64,000 nucleotides of DNA, from assembly GCF_964275005.1 (NCBI RefSeq), contig NC_092685.1:11762913-11826912 (forward strand), written 5' to 3'. Positions 1 through 13,520 of the stretch are shown in pieces. The DNA comes from Diadema setosum. Its lineage: Eukaryota; Echinodermata; Echinoidea; Diadematoida; Diadematidae. The translations under genes and the position numbers were made by a program. The notes below the pieces were generated by a model. The model saw only the letters and a list, made by a program, of their open reading frames with translations. It searched no databases and was not told where the DNA came from. Position 1 is the stretch's first letter. The number at the start of each line of letters is the position of its first letter.

Positions 1-203
1 GGTACTAATGAATTAAGAGCAAAGAGGGTAAGACACAGAAAAAAAAAAAAGAATGGTAATGACACATTGACTACTCATAATCAAAATACAGAATTTCGTT
101 GTATAAACACACGAAAAAGCCACGGATTGCTATTTTTTCTGCTGGTATAAAAGCCAGGTCATTTGGATTGCGTAAAATTATGTTAAATTCATATCATTGT
201 CAC

Positions 204-560
204 GGGCGGTTTGGCTCAGTCGGTAGCGCGTCTGCCTCACGATCACGCGGCCCGGGTTCGAACCCGAGTCTGGACTGAGCAATGTTGTGTGTAAACATAC
301 CGTCCCCTCTGGCAAGAGGCAAAACACTCTGTCCCTCGGATAGGACACAAAATGGAGGTCCCGCGTATGAGAGAGTCACAGCTCATGCACGTAAAAGATC
401 CCGCTTCATTCATTCATCGCAAAGAGCAGGGTGTCTAACCCGGTGAAGTGGTCCCACCCCACATCCAACTGGACCCCATGGAAGACCAGCTTAGTGTAGC
501 TGAATATGGGCTATTCAGCCATCTTCACAGATGGAAAATGAATAACAACAACCACCGTCA
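204..560 (+). mobile_element. tRNA-derived SINE
   Basis: The head has a Pol III A box (TGGCTCAGTCGG) and B box (GGTTCGAACCC) at tRNA spacing, followed by a non-tRNA body and a short repeated tail (AATAACAACAACC). Body motif GCACGTAAAAGATCCC is like central domains of invertebrate SINEs. The acceptor stem does not pair, so it is not a working tRNA gene. Confidence 0.75.
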
Positions 561-1260
561 CTATAAGATAACAAAATCTCTCTTAAAAACAAAAACAGCA
601 ATAACGTTGTAGTCTCTTTGCAGTAGTTGGTTAGAAAACTAAAAATGGAGCCATCGAGCGATACAATGGGTCATGGACACTTACTTTGTGCTGACGCCAG
701 TCCAGTGGAGACCGCATAGAATACCAAGAGTGTCCCCACCAGGTCCATTGCTTTCCTCCGCTGCAGGTGGGCAAATCAAAATGGTCATAACTCCCATTAC
801 TTAGATGAAAGTCACTCAATGGTTCAGCGGTAATAAACGTTTAAACTTCAATCAGACTAAGTAATTATGGCGAGGATGAACGTTTTTTATTTGTTTGAGT
901 AGATAAGCAGTATTCCTTTTCAGCGCATACTGATGATCATAATTAAAAAGTAATGATTGTTTACCATTACCTTAATCTGACACTGAATATCTTCTGCCTG
1001 AAGGCATCCTTTATACATACGTAGTTGGAATGGTTCTCACTTATTTTGATTTTCATTGAATTTATGCATTTTTTCAGTCAAACATCAAAGCATGCATGAT
1101 TTGGTACACAACTGGAAAGAAATGGTGCAAAGCGTAACTCAACATAGATCGATGTAGTATCATAATATATCAATGAATTGTGTTCTAAAAATACGATAGA
1201 CTTCTATCTTCTCAAAGATGATTCTTTGATTTTAGGTTTGTTTGTTTGTTTTTGAGAGGC

Positions 1261-1310
1261 AGGGTAAAACAAACAAACAAACAAACAAACAAACAAACAA
1301 ATCCTGTAAC
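1261..1310. repeat. (AAAC)n simple repeat
   Basis: Run of AAAC/CAAA units beside a GTTT run at 1236-1252, giving a small inverted pair. Confidence 0.85.
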
Positions 1311-1380
1311 AGCGCACATGAATCTGATTCTTTCCTCCGAAGCACGCATGATGTATATTCCGACACAGGACTATGTATAG

Positions 1381-1690
1381 GCTTGGGAATGATGTGTAGA
1401 TAATAATCTTTGCTATATAGGCTCGGGAATGACGAGTAGACAATATCTTCCCTATACAAGCTCGGGAATGACGAGTAGACAATATCTTTCCTACATGAGC
1501 TCGGGAATGACGAGTAGACAATATCTTTCCTATATAAGCTAGGGAATGACGAGTAGACAATTTCTTTCCTATACAAGCTCGGGAATGACGAGTAGACAAT
1601 ATCTTTCCTATATAAGCTCGGGAATGACGGGTAGACAATTTCTTTCCTATAAAAGCTCGGGAATAATGAGTAGATCATGGTTGTCATCAT
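1381..1690. repeat. 39-bp minisatellite, about eight copies
   Basis: Unit starts GCTCGGGAATGACGAGTAG and recurs at 1381, 1421, 1460, 1499, 1538, 1577, 1616 and 1655. Units are contiguous without spacers. Because 39 is a multiple of three, several frames stay open through it, but no gene is implied. Confidence 0.9.
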
Positions 1691-2946
1691 TCTCCTCCTT
1701 TTCTCCATCTGTAGTATCGTCCCCATCATTCATTATGTGGAAGCCCTGTATCGCGCCACTTTAGACATTTCCACCGAGTTTCACACGAATGTTAACAATA
1801 ATTATTATATAGATACTAAAGTAACTTACCTTATCCCCGATGAAACCAAAGTACAAACTACCTCTGGATTGTTTTGTTGATACTTTTCCGTCCTCCTATA
1901 ATGTATAATAACTTCGTATGATCTTCCAGACAGTATCTTCAGGGTTTTGTTTATTTGTTTGTTTGTTTGCTTGTTTGTTTTGTTTAGTGTGTGTGGGGGT
2001 GGAGGTGGGGTTATGTTGTTGTTGTTTTTTTAGCTTATATTATTCGATGGTGACAGTGTGGGGTAATGTAAGTGTAGTTCTCATAATTATCAACCATTTC
2101 ACTGTACTGTCCGGGGACTGAGATTAATATATTGCCCCTCTCTTTTTTCTTTGAGTATACTCATTGATGTAGCTCAAAACTGTCGTGGTTAATTAGGGCA
2201 AATACTTAATGACTTTTTCTGGGGGTGCATGAAAGTGATGCATTCAATCATTATGTCTTTATCAGCCACACCTATTCTTCAATTATTCATTCATCTCATT
2301 TCAACAACATCAATATCTATGATGTACTTAGAAAGACACAAACAGACATACCAACACTTCACACTTACTACTTGCACACATACAATGCACAGACTCAACT
2401 ATCTTCTTACGGGTGACATTACACATTATACAAACATAGTCTGAAAACGTGTTACAAATGACTGGATAAACAAAATATAAGGTCTTACATTGCACAGCTG
2501 TGTATATGCTCACGCACATAATTCCACACTTCACTGTTTACAGCCTATACCACTTACCTTGACACTGATTGAGGCAGAAATATATGGATTCTTCACGATG
2601 TCACGATGGACTTCCCATCCTCACAAACCTGACATCACGCAGCACGATGCTGCTAGCTGGCTTTATGGCCACGAATAGCAATATTCGTTGCCCCAAATAC
2701 ACGCAGCTGAAATCGTTAAAGTTCCATCATCAATGCGAGACCACTGCCATTTGAGATTTAATGGTCCCTTGTTCCGTTCTGAAAAGAAAAAAGAATAACC
2801 TCCAAAACGCACGAAACTGACTTGACTGCAGTGGGAACTAAGGGAAACCAACTCGGGTATATCCACCACAGTAAACCTCCTCTGCAACACAAAAGACATT
2901 GATTTCAGTGACAGGCGTGGAAGTTCTTTTTTTTTTTTTTTTTCAG

Positions 2947-3063
2947 GAGGTTTGGTGGAACCGATACATGCGCGCTGAGAAGAACTGGCTGAAGTCCGTG
3001 CAGCAAAACGTGGCCATGCACAACATAAAGCCTTATGGCGTCACAAAAGAAGCTCGACGTTGA
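2947..3063 (+). CDS. Possible last coding exon of a gene entering from the left
   Basis: A T-tract ending TTTCAG is followed by 38 open codons and a TGA at 3061-3063. The peptide EVWWNRYMRAEKNWLKSVQ, ending GVTKEARR, has exon-like composition, and the other two frames close within 45 nt. An AATAAA at 3652-3657 could end the transcript. I do not recognise the family, and no upstream exon could be found in the first 2.9 kb, so it could be chance. Confidence 0.4.
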   Translation, partial: EVWWNRYMRAEKNWLKSVQQNVAMHNIKPYGVTKEARR

Positions 3064-3651
3064 CAATGGTTTGTTCGCATACAATGCAAACTAACTTTTT
3101 CCTATCATTTTTTGTTGAATACGTCTAAGTCGCTCTCTCCTTATCTCCGTTTCTCTCTCTCTCTCTTTTTAGATCTCTTTCTTTCTCTGTTTGATATCCA
3201 GCCAGAAAATTATGATTCAGGTTATTGTGCACGTCCGTTGTTTGCTTAAAAACCTCTCTTTGTCATTTCACAGCACGCCATTCATTTGTTTGATGCTTGT
3301 GTGGACAGCTTTTGTGTGCCGAAAGTCCGACAATACTACAATAATATCGAGAATAGGCACCTGAGCCCAAGTTAAAGATTTGTGCAAGGGGAGTTCCAAC
3401 AAGCGATATACTATGGTTTGATTCCAGAATGTGTGACCCCATCAGGGCGGCGCCATAGACAATGAATTCCAACTGCGACTGACAAGCAAGAAAATAACAC
3501 TCACTGACTACCCAACATGTACTGGTAATTGCCATAATATTCTGTCTGTGTTCTCGTCATGGCTATAAGCCTACATCCGTGTTTCCTATTCGACCTTTCC
3601 CCCGTAAATTCACCTGTAACATGGGCATTAGATTTGTCACAAACGTACAAA

Positions 3652-3657
3652 AATAAA
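3652..3657 (+). promoter_or_regulatory. Possible polyadenylation signal for the exon at 2947-3063
   Basis: AATAAA about 590 nt after the TGA. Its meaning depends on that exon being real. Confidence 0.3.
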
Positions 3658-3800
3658 GGCGCAAACACCAGAACACCACGCAAGACGTCCAGTTTTTATC
3701 ATTCTGAAAACTGGATCTGAAATTACGTCATGCAACGTTTCGTCGAGTAACAATCAGCTTCTTGTGGCAAGTCTGGAGACTGAGAGGTTTCACGTCGACT

Positions 3801-3906
3801 GGGCCCCGTTTCATAAAACTTGTTATCAGTGACAAGTTGTCATAGTTGTGACAAGCTACTGAAATCCTTGCATCTGATTGGCTGAGAGCAAATTTGTCAT
3901 AGATAA
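3801..3906 (+). mobile_element. Half copy of the GGGCCC-ended palindromic element
   Basis: Matches the left half of the elements at 47435 and 62438 (GGGCCCCGTTTCATAAAAC onwards), then changes to a GATAAT repeat. The right half is missing. Confidence 0.7.
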
Positions 3907-4554
3907 TGATAATGATAATGAATGATAATCTACATCATGATACCACAAATAACGGTTCTTTATTCGTTATCAAAACCGCGTTTTATGGTGTTTCACCCAT
4001 GGGAATGAGCGTCCAAGTGGCGGACATGGAGAAGTAGCAGCAACACACAGTTGTACAAAGTCACATTTACGACAAATGGGAATTTGTTGGCTTTCCGTAA
4101 TATCTGTATGCGTGATCCATCTCAGACAATAATATGCAAATGAGGTGTTTTTTTATTTATTTTTTGTTTGTTGTTGTTTTTTTCTTGGTCACTAGCATAA
4201 CAACAGTCTTCTTTCTGTATTAAGTAGTTCGTGTTTTTGGTGGATCATTATTGGTTAAAGTTTTCATAACCATGTTATTATCTTCATCTTATTGCCATTC
4301 TTAGAATGATTAGTAATATCAATCATATACCTTCTTCAAATATATCATGAGAAAACACTAAGGATGTGCACTGCGCTGTAAGTAATGGCTCTAAAATAAA
4401 ACAAATACATGTACTGTCACTTCTCGTTTGACACATGATCCTAGGCAGACATTACACCTCGTAGCAGCCTGGGGAAGCAACGAAAACAACCCAAATTTCA
4501 ACACAAATTGTATGGACAGATCAAATCCTTGTACAGTACATTGTACTCATTGTA

Positions 4555-4571
4555 ATTTTTATTTATTTATT

Positions 4572-4618
<47 letters not shown>

Positions 4619-4660
4619 TTTGTTTATTTATTTTCATTTTTATTTTATTTTTTTTTTATT
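4555..4660. repeat. (TTTA)n microsatellite
   Basis: More than 20 ATTT units followed by a T-rich tract and a short G run. A (CA)n tract follows at 4796-4832. Confidence 0.9.
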
Positions 4661-4797
4661 TATTACTTTTTTTTTGGGGGGGGGGAAGGGTTGAGAAAGG
4701 TACGAGATACTGGGTACTGAGTACAGGTTGGTAAATACATGTATACAAATCTTTAAACAGGGTTAGAAATGGTGGGGGTGAATGGTCGTGTTTTAGC

Positions 4798-4830
<33 letters not shown>

Positions 4831-7800
4831 GATGCATGTACATGTACTACTTCTGGTACAAGTATAATGCAATCCAGCAGTTGGATGGTACACTGTACAG
4901 TAACAGGTGCTCCTAGAGATGATCTATGCTACACACCCTGAAATGTCACACTTGAGAGAGAACAAAACGTCCATCTTGCTGCTAGAACTAGTCACACATT
5001 TATTGTACCATCATTCCGCTTATACTTTGTAGACACTGTACATTATTCTTCATAGTTACACACGAAAATCTCAATTAAAAATACAAACACAGTCAAATTT
5101 CACATAAAGCTGTCACTCTCCTGCCAACTCATTAAAAGGTAATAGTAAAATAACTCCAGAATATTTGTGAAGTTGGCAAATTAAGTGTAGTACAGGAACA
5201 GATCCGGGCCCCCTATACATGTGTAGACCAATGGGGATGAAAGTCAGCCAGTCAGGACTGTGCATTCATTTTGTGTCTTGGCGGGTAGTTACAAATTTTT
5301 TACCGCTTCAGCAATGCAATGGGTCTTTTTTCTTTCTTTTTTTCTTTTATTATAAACAAATGTCAATCAGACCACTGCTGACATTGACAAAAGTAAAATA
5401 CTGTACTAAATTTTCAATTGCATAATTTTTTCCAATTTTTTTTGTTGCTTACATGTATACCCAAACTGCCAGATCTGTAGACTAAATGTGGCATTAGAAT
5501 GTTCTTAAATGCACTCTCACAAGTCAGAGCATACAGAGATGATGGACATTCCGAGTCTTCAGGACTTGAAAACCTCAAACTTGCATAGTAAAGAGAGGAA
5601 AGAAAATGTAGTCAATCCCCTGCCGTATAAACCTGGCCACGGGAATGCTGTCATATTACTTACAACACACACTAGGACAACTGGAATAAATGAATCTCAA
5701 TGCAGAAATATTGACTACAAATCGGCAGTCACTCACTTTTTTATGTTTTTGTTTCATAGATAAATACATTACGAGCAATTCCCTTTAATTCAACAAATTT
5801 GTGTTATCCCAAAACTGAAACAAAGAATATTCCAAATACTACAATAAAATGCTAGCATAATTGAATGATTCTGCCTCGCTAAATTTTGTCTTCAATATCC
5901 CTTATCCTCCCGCTGAGAGGACACACTGTTTTACAACCATGGGTGTGCTTGAGTGTCTACTGGTACAGAAAGGGTTAACATGTCATCGAACATAATACAC
6001 AAATGGAATGGTATTGCCTTTACACAATGTATGTGGAGTCTTGGTGCTTGTCTGGTGCTTACCAACCTGATTTATGAGACTTGAATATTTTCTTCTTTTT
6101 TTTCTCACTGAAAAAGAAAAGAAAAGAGGGGTAAAAAAAGAAAAAACAAATGCCTGTAGAGTCAACATATTACACCCATTCTAGTAGATTTCTAGAGACT
6201 AAGATTTCCTCCAGTGGCATAACATTGACGACAAAATATTCTCATTTGTCCCTGAATGAATACAAAATATGAGATTACATACTAATGACTGTGGCTTGCA
6301 CAAAATCTGTTTGTATGTACATATTTTATTTACACAAATACTATGTACAAGTCACTTCTAGCACTCGTCTAGCTCTGATATCATCCTGAATTCCCCAAAT
6401 ACATGTGTATCTCATTTTTTGAAGGCATGTACTGTCGTGGTAATTTCATATTTCAGTTTTGCATAATTTAAATTGCAGATTTCAAGGCAACCATTGGAAT
6501 ATTGAATCTCCACATGCAGCAAATAATGTGAAATTTTGACTAATTAATCCTGAACTGCATACCACATACATACAGAATGACAGATTGTGCTGAAATTTAT
6601 AACACTTCTGTATTATACAACAGTCACATGTAAATAGGCCATTTCATCCCTTTGTTTTTCCAAGCATGAACAAATACAAGAAATTCAATACCATTCATTG
6701 GATAATCTTGACATCTATAACGTGGATTGACCTGAAAAGTTACATAAGAAAACTATACCAACCAAAATATACTGCATGCATATGTACTTTTCTTACATAA
6801 AGTAGCTGCTGACTTTCTTCAAAGCACCAATGTTCCAGTTGTCCAGCACTTGAATTCTGCCCAACAATGCCTCTACACTCGGAAGCCCTTACATATGACA
6901 TATGTCACACAAGAAGTAGGAGATGAGACTATGTTTGAAGCTGTTTTAACATTACCTTGACAACCCAGTGATGACCAGTTTATAGCCAAAAGCTAGATTA
7001 CATTTGCCATTACTAATGGCAAAGTCAAACAATAATCCGATTACGTGCACCTCGTAAGCAGCAGCAGAAGCAGCAGTAGTAGTAGTAGGAGAAAATAATT
7101 AGCATAATATTTGGCTACATGACACATCACCCTAATATGCATACCACAGAAGGCATCACATCACACGGTTTCCAGAGGAAATGATGCAGTTGCACCTTTG
7201 TGCCAGAACAGCAGAAAAACTGAAAGGCCTCACACATAATAATATGTACGGTCATAAATGGTAGGATACAGTGACACAGCACAACGCACATCGTATGCAC
7301 ACTACGTCTTGCTCCTTATGGCTCTTGGCGATGTCCACTCCCAAACTACAGCAGAGAACATGACCATGACAGATCATTGTCTTCACCCTGGCGAGTCAAC
7401 TGCTCAAAAAGGCTATCAATATGCACAACTGGAGCGCAATGGAATGATGTCGAAGCAGTGGAAATTATGCAATCATCAAATCATGTTGTACTTTTTTGCT
7501 TGACACAGGCAATGCTTCGCATGTGAACTTGAAGGTGGTAAATCACTGGTTTATCCACAAGAAGGCAGGGTGTTTTATTGTAGTGTCAGGCAAACATTAC
7601 AGAATGTGATGACACCACCTAGAGAAGAAAGATTTTTATTTCCGCATGAATAACAAATTCATCACATACATATTAAGAAAGAAAAACAAATGACCTATTT
7701 GGAGAGGACTATAACCTTCTTTTCCCTTCATAGACAGCAAGTGTCGAATGTTTTAGTTTGAAGCGAGAATACATGCATATTTTGTTACCTTTTCAGGGAC

Positions 7801-9262
7801 CAAAAATGAAATCACATCCATTTTGTTCTTTCACACATGAAACAGGAAAGAAAGGAAAGTTTAACTTAATTCACCGACAAACAAAAGGAAATAGACTTGC
7901 TAAACTAAAAGCACGTATTCAACAACTACAATCAAAGCACTGTGATTTCAATAAATAAGATTAGACCATTTACAGTTTCGCGGGAATGGCACAAGCTGAT
8001 TCTTTTCACCGAGGTAACCGGTGCCTGGGAGCTAAAAAATTTCATAACACCACCTGCCCAGAGTTTGAAAACTAATCTTTGGAATGGGCACAATCAAAGT
8101 ACTGTACATATATACATATCATACAAGAACCCTAGAAGTCTACTCTATACCATTGCCTATGGCACTGAAGCTGGCAATCTTATGCATACTTGAGGGGGCT
8201 GCCAACACTTCCACATCAAAATCGGTGACATTCCAAAGAGCAATCATGGAGAGATTGGTGCTTTACATACAACAGGCCAAAACGATTCCAAAAGCATTTC
8301 AAAATTCCAATTCCAAATTTTTCTCAAGACATAAGCAGATATTCAAGGTTTCTGGGAGACTTGGCAGCTCCGTCCTTGCCTAGCAGTTCAAAGGTCAGAT
8401 ATTTTTCATCCTAATCATATTAAACTCTGATGCAATTTGTTAACTTGGCATATTTTCTGGGCTGACTTTTCATGTTCTCTTCTGTCTAAATCTGAAAACA
8501 TTCTCAGCAAAAGACCAAAATGGAATTTGTTCATATCTCTGCAACATTTGGGGTCCTTTATCACATACAGGTCTGCTATTCTTGCCAGCTGCACTATTTG
8601 AAATTACTACAGCAGCCACCGGGAAACACCCAATCGTGTTATTAAAATCTGCTGCTACGACAACTGCAAATATTGCATTGAACACCAAGCGCAAATGTCT
8701 TTCATGCTGGCCATATGTTTGACTAAACTCCACTGACTGCTTGCGGTGTATGTGCCATGTGTACACCATATACACATATGTGCAGCGTACAAAGCTGAAT
8801 TTTATTTTTTTTTCCATCTAAATCAAGTGCACACTTGTAATTGTACTGGTCTAGCAGCTGAAAGCACACGGCTGTCAATTTAGTAAGCCTCAAGTCATGC
8901 TGGCCGAGTATGTTATCAACCCAATGTTTTAGGTCACAGCAGCACAAGCACAGAGAATCAAGTGAATGATTAAGCACCTGTGCAGTGTGAAATTCTAAAC
9001 ACTGCAAATTCTACCTCCTTTCTTTCAAATTTTGCTAAGATAAACCAATAGATTTACAATATGACTGGACTCATCTAAAAACATTATTGCTGTCCACTTA
9101 GTTTACAGACTTACCCTTAAAACTAGATTATACTACAGAAAAAAAAAAAATCATTACAACAACAAAAAAAGCAACAAACTGCATTGAATCCTTTAATTTA
9201 TACACTAAGAGTAAATTTCATTTACAGGAATGTTTCCAAGAGCAAATCACCGAGAAATGATC

Positions 9263-9277
9263 TTAACCCTAAAAAGG

Positions 9278-9313
<36 letters not shown>

Positions 9314-10045
9314 GAATCAACCCCCCCCTCGACATTTTTCACCACTACTCCGCCGCACGAAATTTTTTGACCGCGCCGTTCGCTGACTTTTTACTTTCAA
9401 GTCTCGCACATCTTTTGACACCATTTTCGCGAAAATCGTGCATACTGTTACGACGCTGCATAACGTTTTATACATGCCTGTCAGACCGAAAATGGCTCAA
9501 AAACGTGATTTTGTGTATAAAGTCTATGCAAATGGAGTTTTCTCTTCTTATTCATAAAGATATGATTATTTTCACTTTTATAGGCTGAAACTATTTAATT
9601 TTAGCATAATTATGCTTGATATAGGTTCTGTCATAAATTTTGCGAAAAAAAAATGATAAAACAAAAGGTCGAAAAAACAATGAAATACATAAGAAATTCA
9701 TAAAACAATAAAATACATAAGAAATTGATTTTGATACCAAATTTTTTTTTCATGTACATTGTTAGGAATGCTACAAAGAATTTTTTCATCAAAAATTAGG
9801 ATTCTAGGAGCTTTAATTTCTGATTTAGAGCAAAATGTATGATTTTATGCATATATTAGCATAATTAATCATTATGACGAAAATTTCCATTTCTTTTTGT
9901 ATAGCTTGGTAGATTACGGCACAGGTAATGCACGTGCCAAATTTCATGGCGATTGCACGATCGACAGCCGAGATCTCAGGGGGGGTTGAATCAACCCCTC
10001 CCCGGCCACAGAACACCCAAAAAAGCCCGGCCTGGTTAGGGTTAA
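9263..10045. mobile_element. piggyBac-like non-autonomous element, 783 bp
   Basis: Begins TTAACCCTAAAAAGGCCGGG and ends CCTGGTTAGGGTTAA: TTAA at both ends and inverted CCCTAA starts, the hallmark of piggyBac termini. Interior is AT-rich with a poly-G run of over 30 at its left end. The same family, better preserved, is at 19486-20279. No transposase. Confidence 0.75.
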
Positions 10046-10521
10046 AGATAGACACATGAAAGGCATTGAAACGTGCTCAAAACAATTTTTAAAATGTATA
10101 ACTTAAATACAAAAAAAAAAAAAGTTCATTTGCACAAATGGGGAAAGATATTCTTTGCTTGGTGTGTGTAATGCCAGTCATACAATGTGTCATAAGCAAA
10201 AATCCAAGCGAATTCCGATGACATCGATGTGATTTTGTGGAAACAGAGTGGAAATAATTTTTAGCATTCTTGTATGGTTTTTTGTCTCTCTTTTCCCTTC
10301 AAGAGTCTCATGATGACAGCTTGCAAACTTAAAATAAAAATGTACCACTGCGATCTCCTGCAATTAAGATGAGTACATACAGCTGGCCTGCACTACCCCC
10401 TTGTGCATTCTTAAAACAGATTGGCCACTCCAATCTCACACACTGAATGCACTCAATCATCTCCGAGATGGAAGGTACACGAAATAAGTGTGGGTTGGGA
10501 CTGAGTTCCTCCTACTGCTTC

Positions 10522-10682
10522 CTAGTAGATGTACGGGATGATCCTGTACTTGACAGTGCTGCAGTACTTGTCCCAGGCCCCTCCGTACTTTTGCCGGCAG
10601 GCGGCGTCATCCCTCCGCTCGCGATGCACGAGGAGGATGAAGAAGTAGATTGGGTAGAAGTACGGCACGACGCTTCCGAATC
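10522..10682 (-). CDS. LBR: LBR coding exon 12 (C-terminus and stop)
   Basis: Encodes residues 539-591 and the TAG stop at 10522-10524. Sequence [18 protein letters not shown], then [10 protein letters not shown] and YRIIPYIY, aligns closely with the vertebrate LBR end. Acceptor CGTCCAG. The 3' UTR end cannot be fixed: several TTTATT motifs (AATAAA on the minus strand) lie downstream, at 6326-6331 and near 5000 among others. Confidence 0.95.
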
Positions 10683-13479
10683 CTGGACGGGGAAGAAAAG
10701 GCGAACAATGATTCACCCTTTGCAAAGATCTGTGGTCTTGCTGAGACTACTCAACAACTGTTGACCCCATAAGATTTTTCATGGTAAAGCACATCTGCTT
10801 TACGAGTTTCCCTCATGTTTTTTGTTTTTTGGGTTTTTTTTTTTCCCACACTTTTTGAACTGATTTGAACTGATTACAGTGTACTCCCGTTACGATGAAT
10901 ACAATTATAACAAACATGTTTATAACAAAATTCTGGTTACAATCAGGAAACTAGAAATGTCGCTTTGGCGACTGGTATGCCTCCGCCATAATGCATGATT
11001 TTCCCAATAGGTCTAGATAGTACATGTGGACAATGTGTGATTACATTTTCACAAAATTGGCAAAATATTGAAATGACAAGTTTGTCACAAATGTGTTGAA
11101 TGTTCACCTTCCTTGACCTAGGATTTGGATGAATTAATTGGATGAATAGGAGAGCATGTATCTAGGGATTTAAGGACTTTAACTTGACTTTGACCCATTC
11201 ATACATTTAGGCATTGAGTAATTTTCAAGGTACAGGTGTGGAGAAAAAGTGCAATTTCTGAATTGAATAGTAAATTGTTACCATTTCCTAAAATTCATAA
11301 GATAATCACTTTCAGGTAGAACATGCATAATATGTACTAAGCTTCAAGATAACTTGAGCCACTTCGAGATATGGAGGAAAAAGTTAGTTCAGCACTTTCA
11401 CTTGATCTTTGACCTTTTGACCTTTGAGGCAAAAAAAAGAAGAAAAAAAAAAAACTTTCCAGAGAATTTCTATTAGGTTACACATGCATACACCAAGTGT
11501 AAAAAAATAATAACCCTGCTGGCATTGCATAAATATGAGGGAAATAGTAAAATTTTGAAGTGTTGCACTTGACCTTTGACCCCTGACCTTTGACCCCATG
11601 AACCCTACATTCTCTAGATAATCACTTCCAGTCAGTACATGTATATACTATGTTCCATGAAGATACCTTGAACAATTTTCCAAGGCACGGAGAAAAAAAA
11701 GAAGTTTTGATATTTTTACTTGACCTTATGACCTTTGACCCCATGACTCAAACTTTCACCAGAGAATCTTAATTGGGTAATACATGTATACACTAAGTTT
11801 CAAGAAAATATCTTCAGGCATTCAATAGATATGGCGAAAATAGTGAAATTTCATGTATTTGACCCTGACCTTTTGACCTTTGACCTTTGACCTCATGACA
11901 CAAACTTTCACCAGAGAATCTTAATTGGGTAATACATGTATACACAAAGTTTCAAGAAAATATCTTCAGGCATTCAATAGATATGGTGGAAATAGTGAAA
12001 TTTTATGTATTTGACCTTGACCTTTTGACCTTTGACCTTGAGCACGTGCACCCAAAAGTTGATAGGCACAACTTCACCCCCTAATATACATACATGCCAA
12101 GTTTCATAAGGATACCTCAACAGGTTTTGATAGTTACCTTGTCCACAAAATTCATTACGGACGGACGGAAGGACGGACAGACGGACGGACAACCCGAAAA
12201 CATAATGCCTCCGGCACCACTTCGTGGCGGAGGCATAAAAATTCAGGCCCCAACATTATCTGCTCTATGATTTTTATTGCTGATTTGTTCAGTTATAACA
12301 AAATTTTGATATGACAAAAGAAAACTGCCGGTCCCAAGGACTACGCCATAACGGGGGTTGTCTGTACAATGAGCTTCGCACAGGCACTACTGTGACAACA
12401 GCAAATGAAGAACTCCTCTCCTCACTTCATTTCACTATCCTGTCTGGTAACCTTCCTGAAAATTTGTGCCTACATGTGTGAAATGAGCACTGAGCGATAC
12501 CTCACCAATGTTGCAGGACACATCCACAACTATGCAGTCTTTTATGACCATTACGTTAACTTTTACACAAGTACAACGTGGAAGTTGAGGAAGTATGTAG
12601 ACACACACCTGTGCACAGTGACCATGACAATGCCATGAGAAGGTCACCGAGGTAGTTTGGTTTGCGGACGAATCCCCACCAGCCAGAGATGAGCAACCTC
12701 CTACCAGTGTCTGTTGGAATGGTCACCAGATCTGTCCAATTGCAGGCAAAATAAAAAGACAATGAAACAAGATATGAATGAACCATCATCTTGATAAACA
12801 ACAGCATAGACAAAAATGCGTGAATAAATGAACAAATGTCATGGATGACCATAATCTAACTGGAAGAATATCTGTTATTCCAAGTATATGCAAACTAGCA
12901 AATAATTCAACCTTTCTTCTGGTAGAGTGAATGGCCAAACTGTATACTTCCCATCAAGTCTCAGTTGTCATATAACATCTCAAGTCATTCAACCACTCAA
13001 AATACTGACACTTTTGTATTTTGTGGCTCTGCCTGTCTTTTTCTCTGATGCATGAAATGCTTTTGATTTTGTCATGGTCAAGAATAAAGAACTGAATTAC
13101 ACAATGCTGTGATTTATAAGAAACAGCAAGTTTGCTTACTTCTTCCTCAATTTTTTGTTTTTATTTTATTATTATTATTTTTTTTTAATGTTTAAGACCA
13201 TGCAGAAGATATGCAACTTACGAGAGACAGTCTTGCCATGTGGGTTCTCCCTGAAGGAATTCTTCTGGCTGTTGGCCATACGGAAGATGCAGTATCCTAG
13301 GGCTGCAGGAGAAAACAAGTGGAAGAGGATATATTGTAATACGATATGAAGATACATGCCATAGCACATACACAGAAACATATGGAATATAGAATACTTT
13401 CTAACAAGTTTCTTGCTGTTTGCATTGCATTACCTATTACTGTAAAAATCAGTATTTTCAAATGATGATGATGATGATG

Positions 13480-13520
<41 letters not shown>

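Larger units (their letters stand above)
3676..9262. other. Gene-poor stretch; possible long LBR 3' UTR in its right part
   Basis: Apart from the half element and microsatellites, I see no exon with splice sites and no transposon ends. The part from about 5000 to 9262 is unique AT-rich sequence on the 3' side of LBR and might be transcribed as its 3' UTR, but nothing in the sequence fixes this. Confidence 0.4.

Noticed and set aside
1-27. Exon end before GTAAGACAC at the left edge
   Set aside because: Only nine open codons are visible; phase would suit the exon at 2947 but evidence is too thin.
204-280. tRNA gene
   Set aside because: A and B boxes are present but the acceptor stem does not pair and SINE body sequence follows.
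1381-1690. CRISPR-like array
   Set aside because: Units are contiguous with no unique spacers, and the genome is eukaryotic.
1204-1764. Protein-coding frames on both strands
   Set aside because: They come from the 39-bp tandem unit (multiple of three) and have repeated low-complexity peptides.
4428-4694. Membrane protein with poly-Leu/Ile/Tyr
   Set aside because: Translation of a TTTA microsatellite.
7258-7503. Small protein of 81 residues
   Set aside because: No signal peptide, splice sites or composition bias; length is expected by chance.
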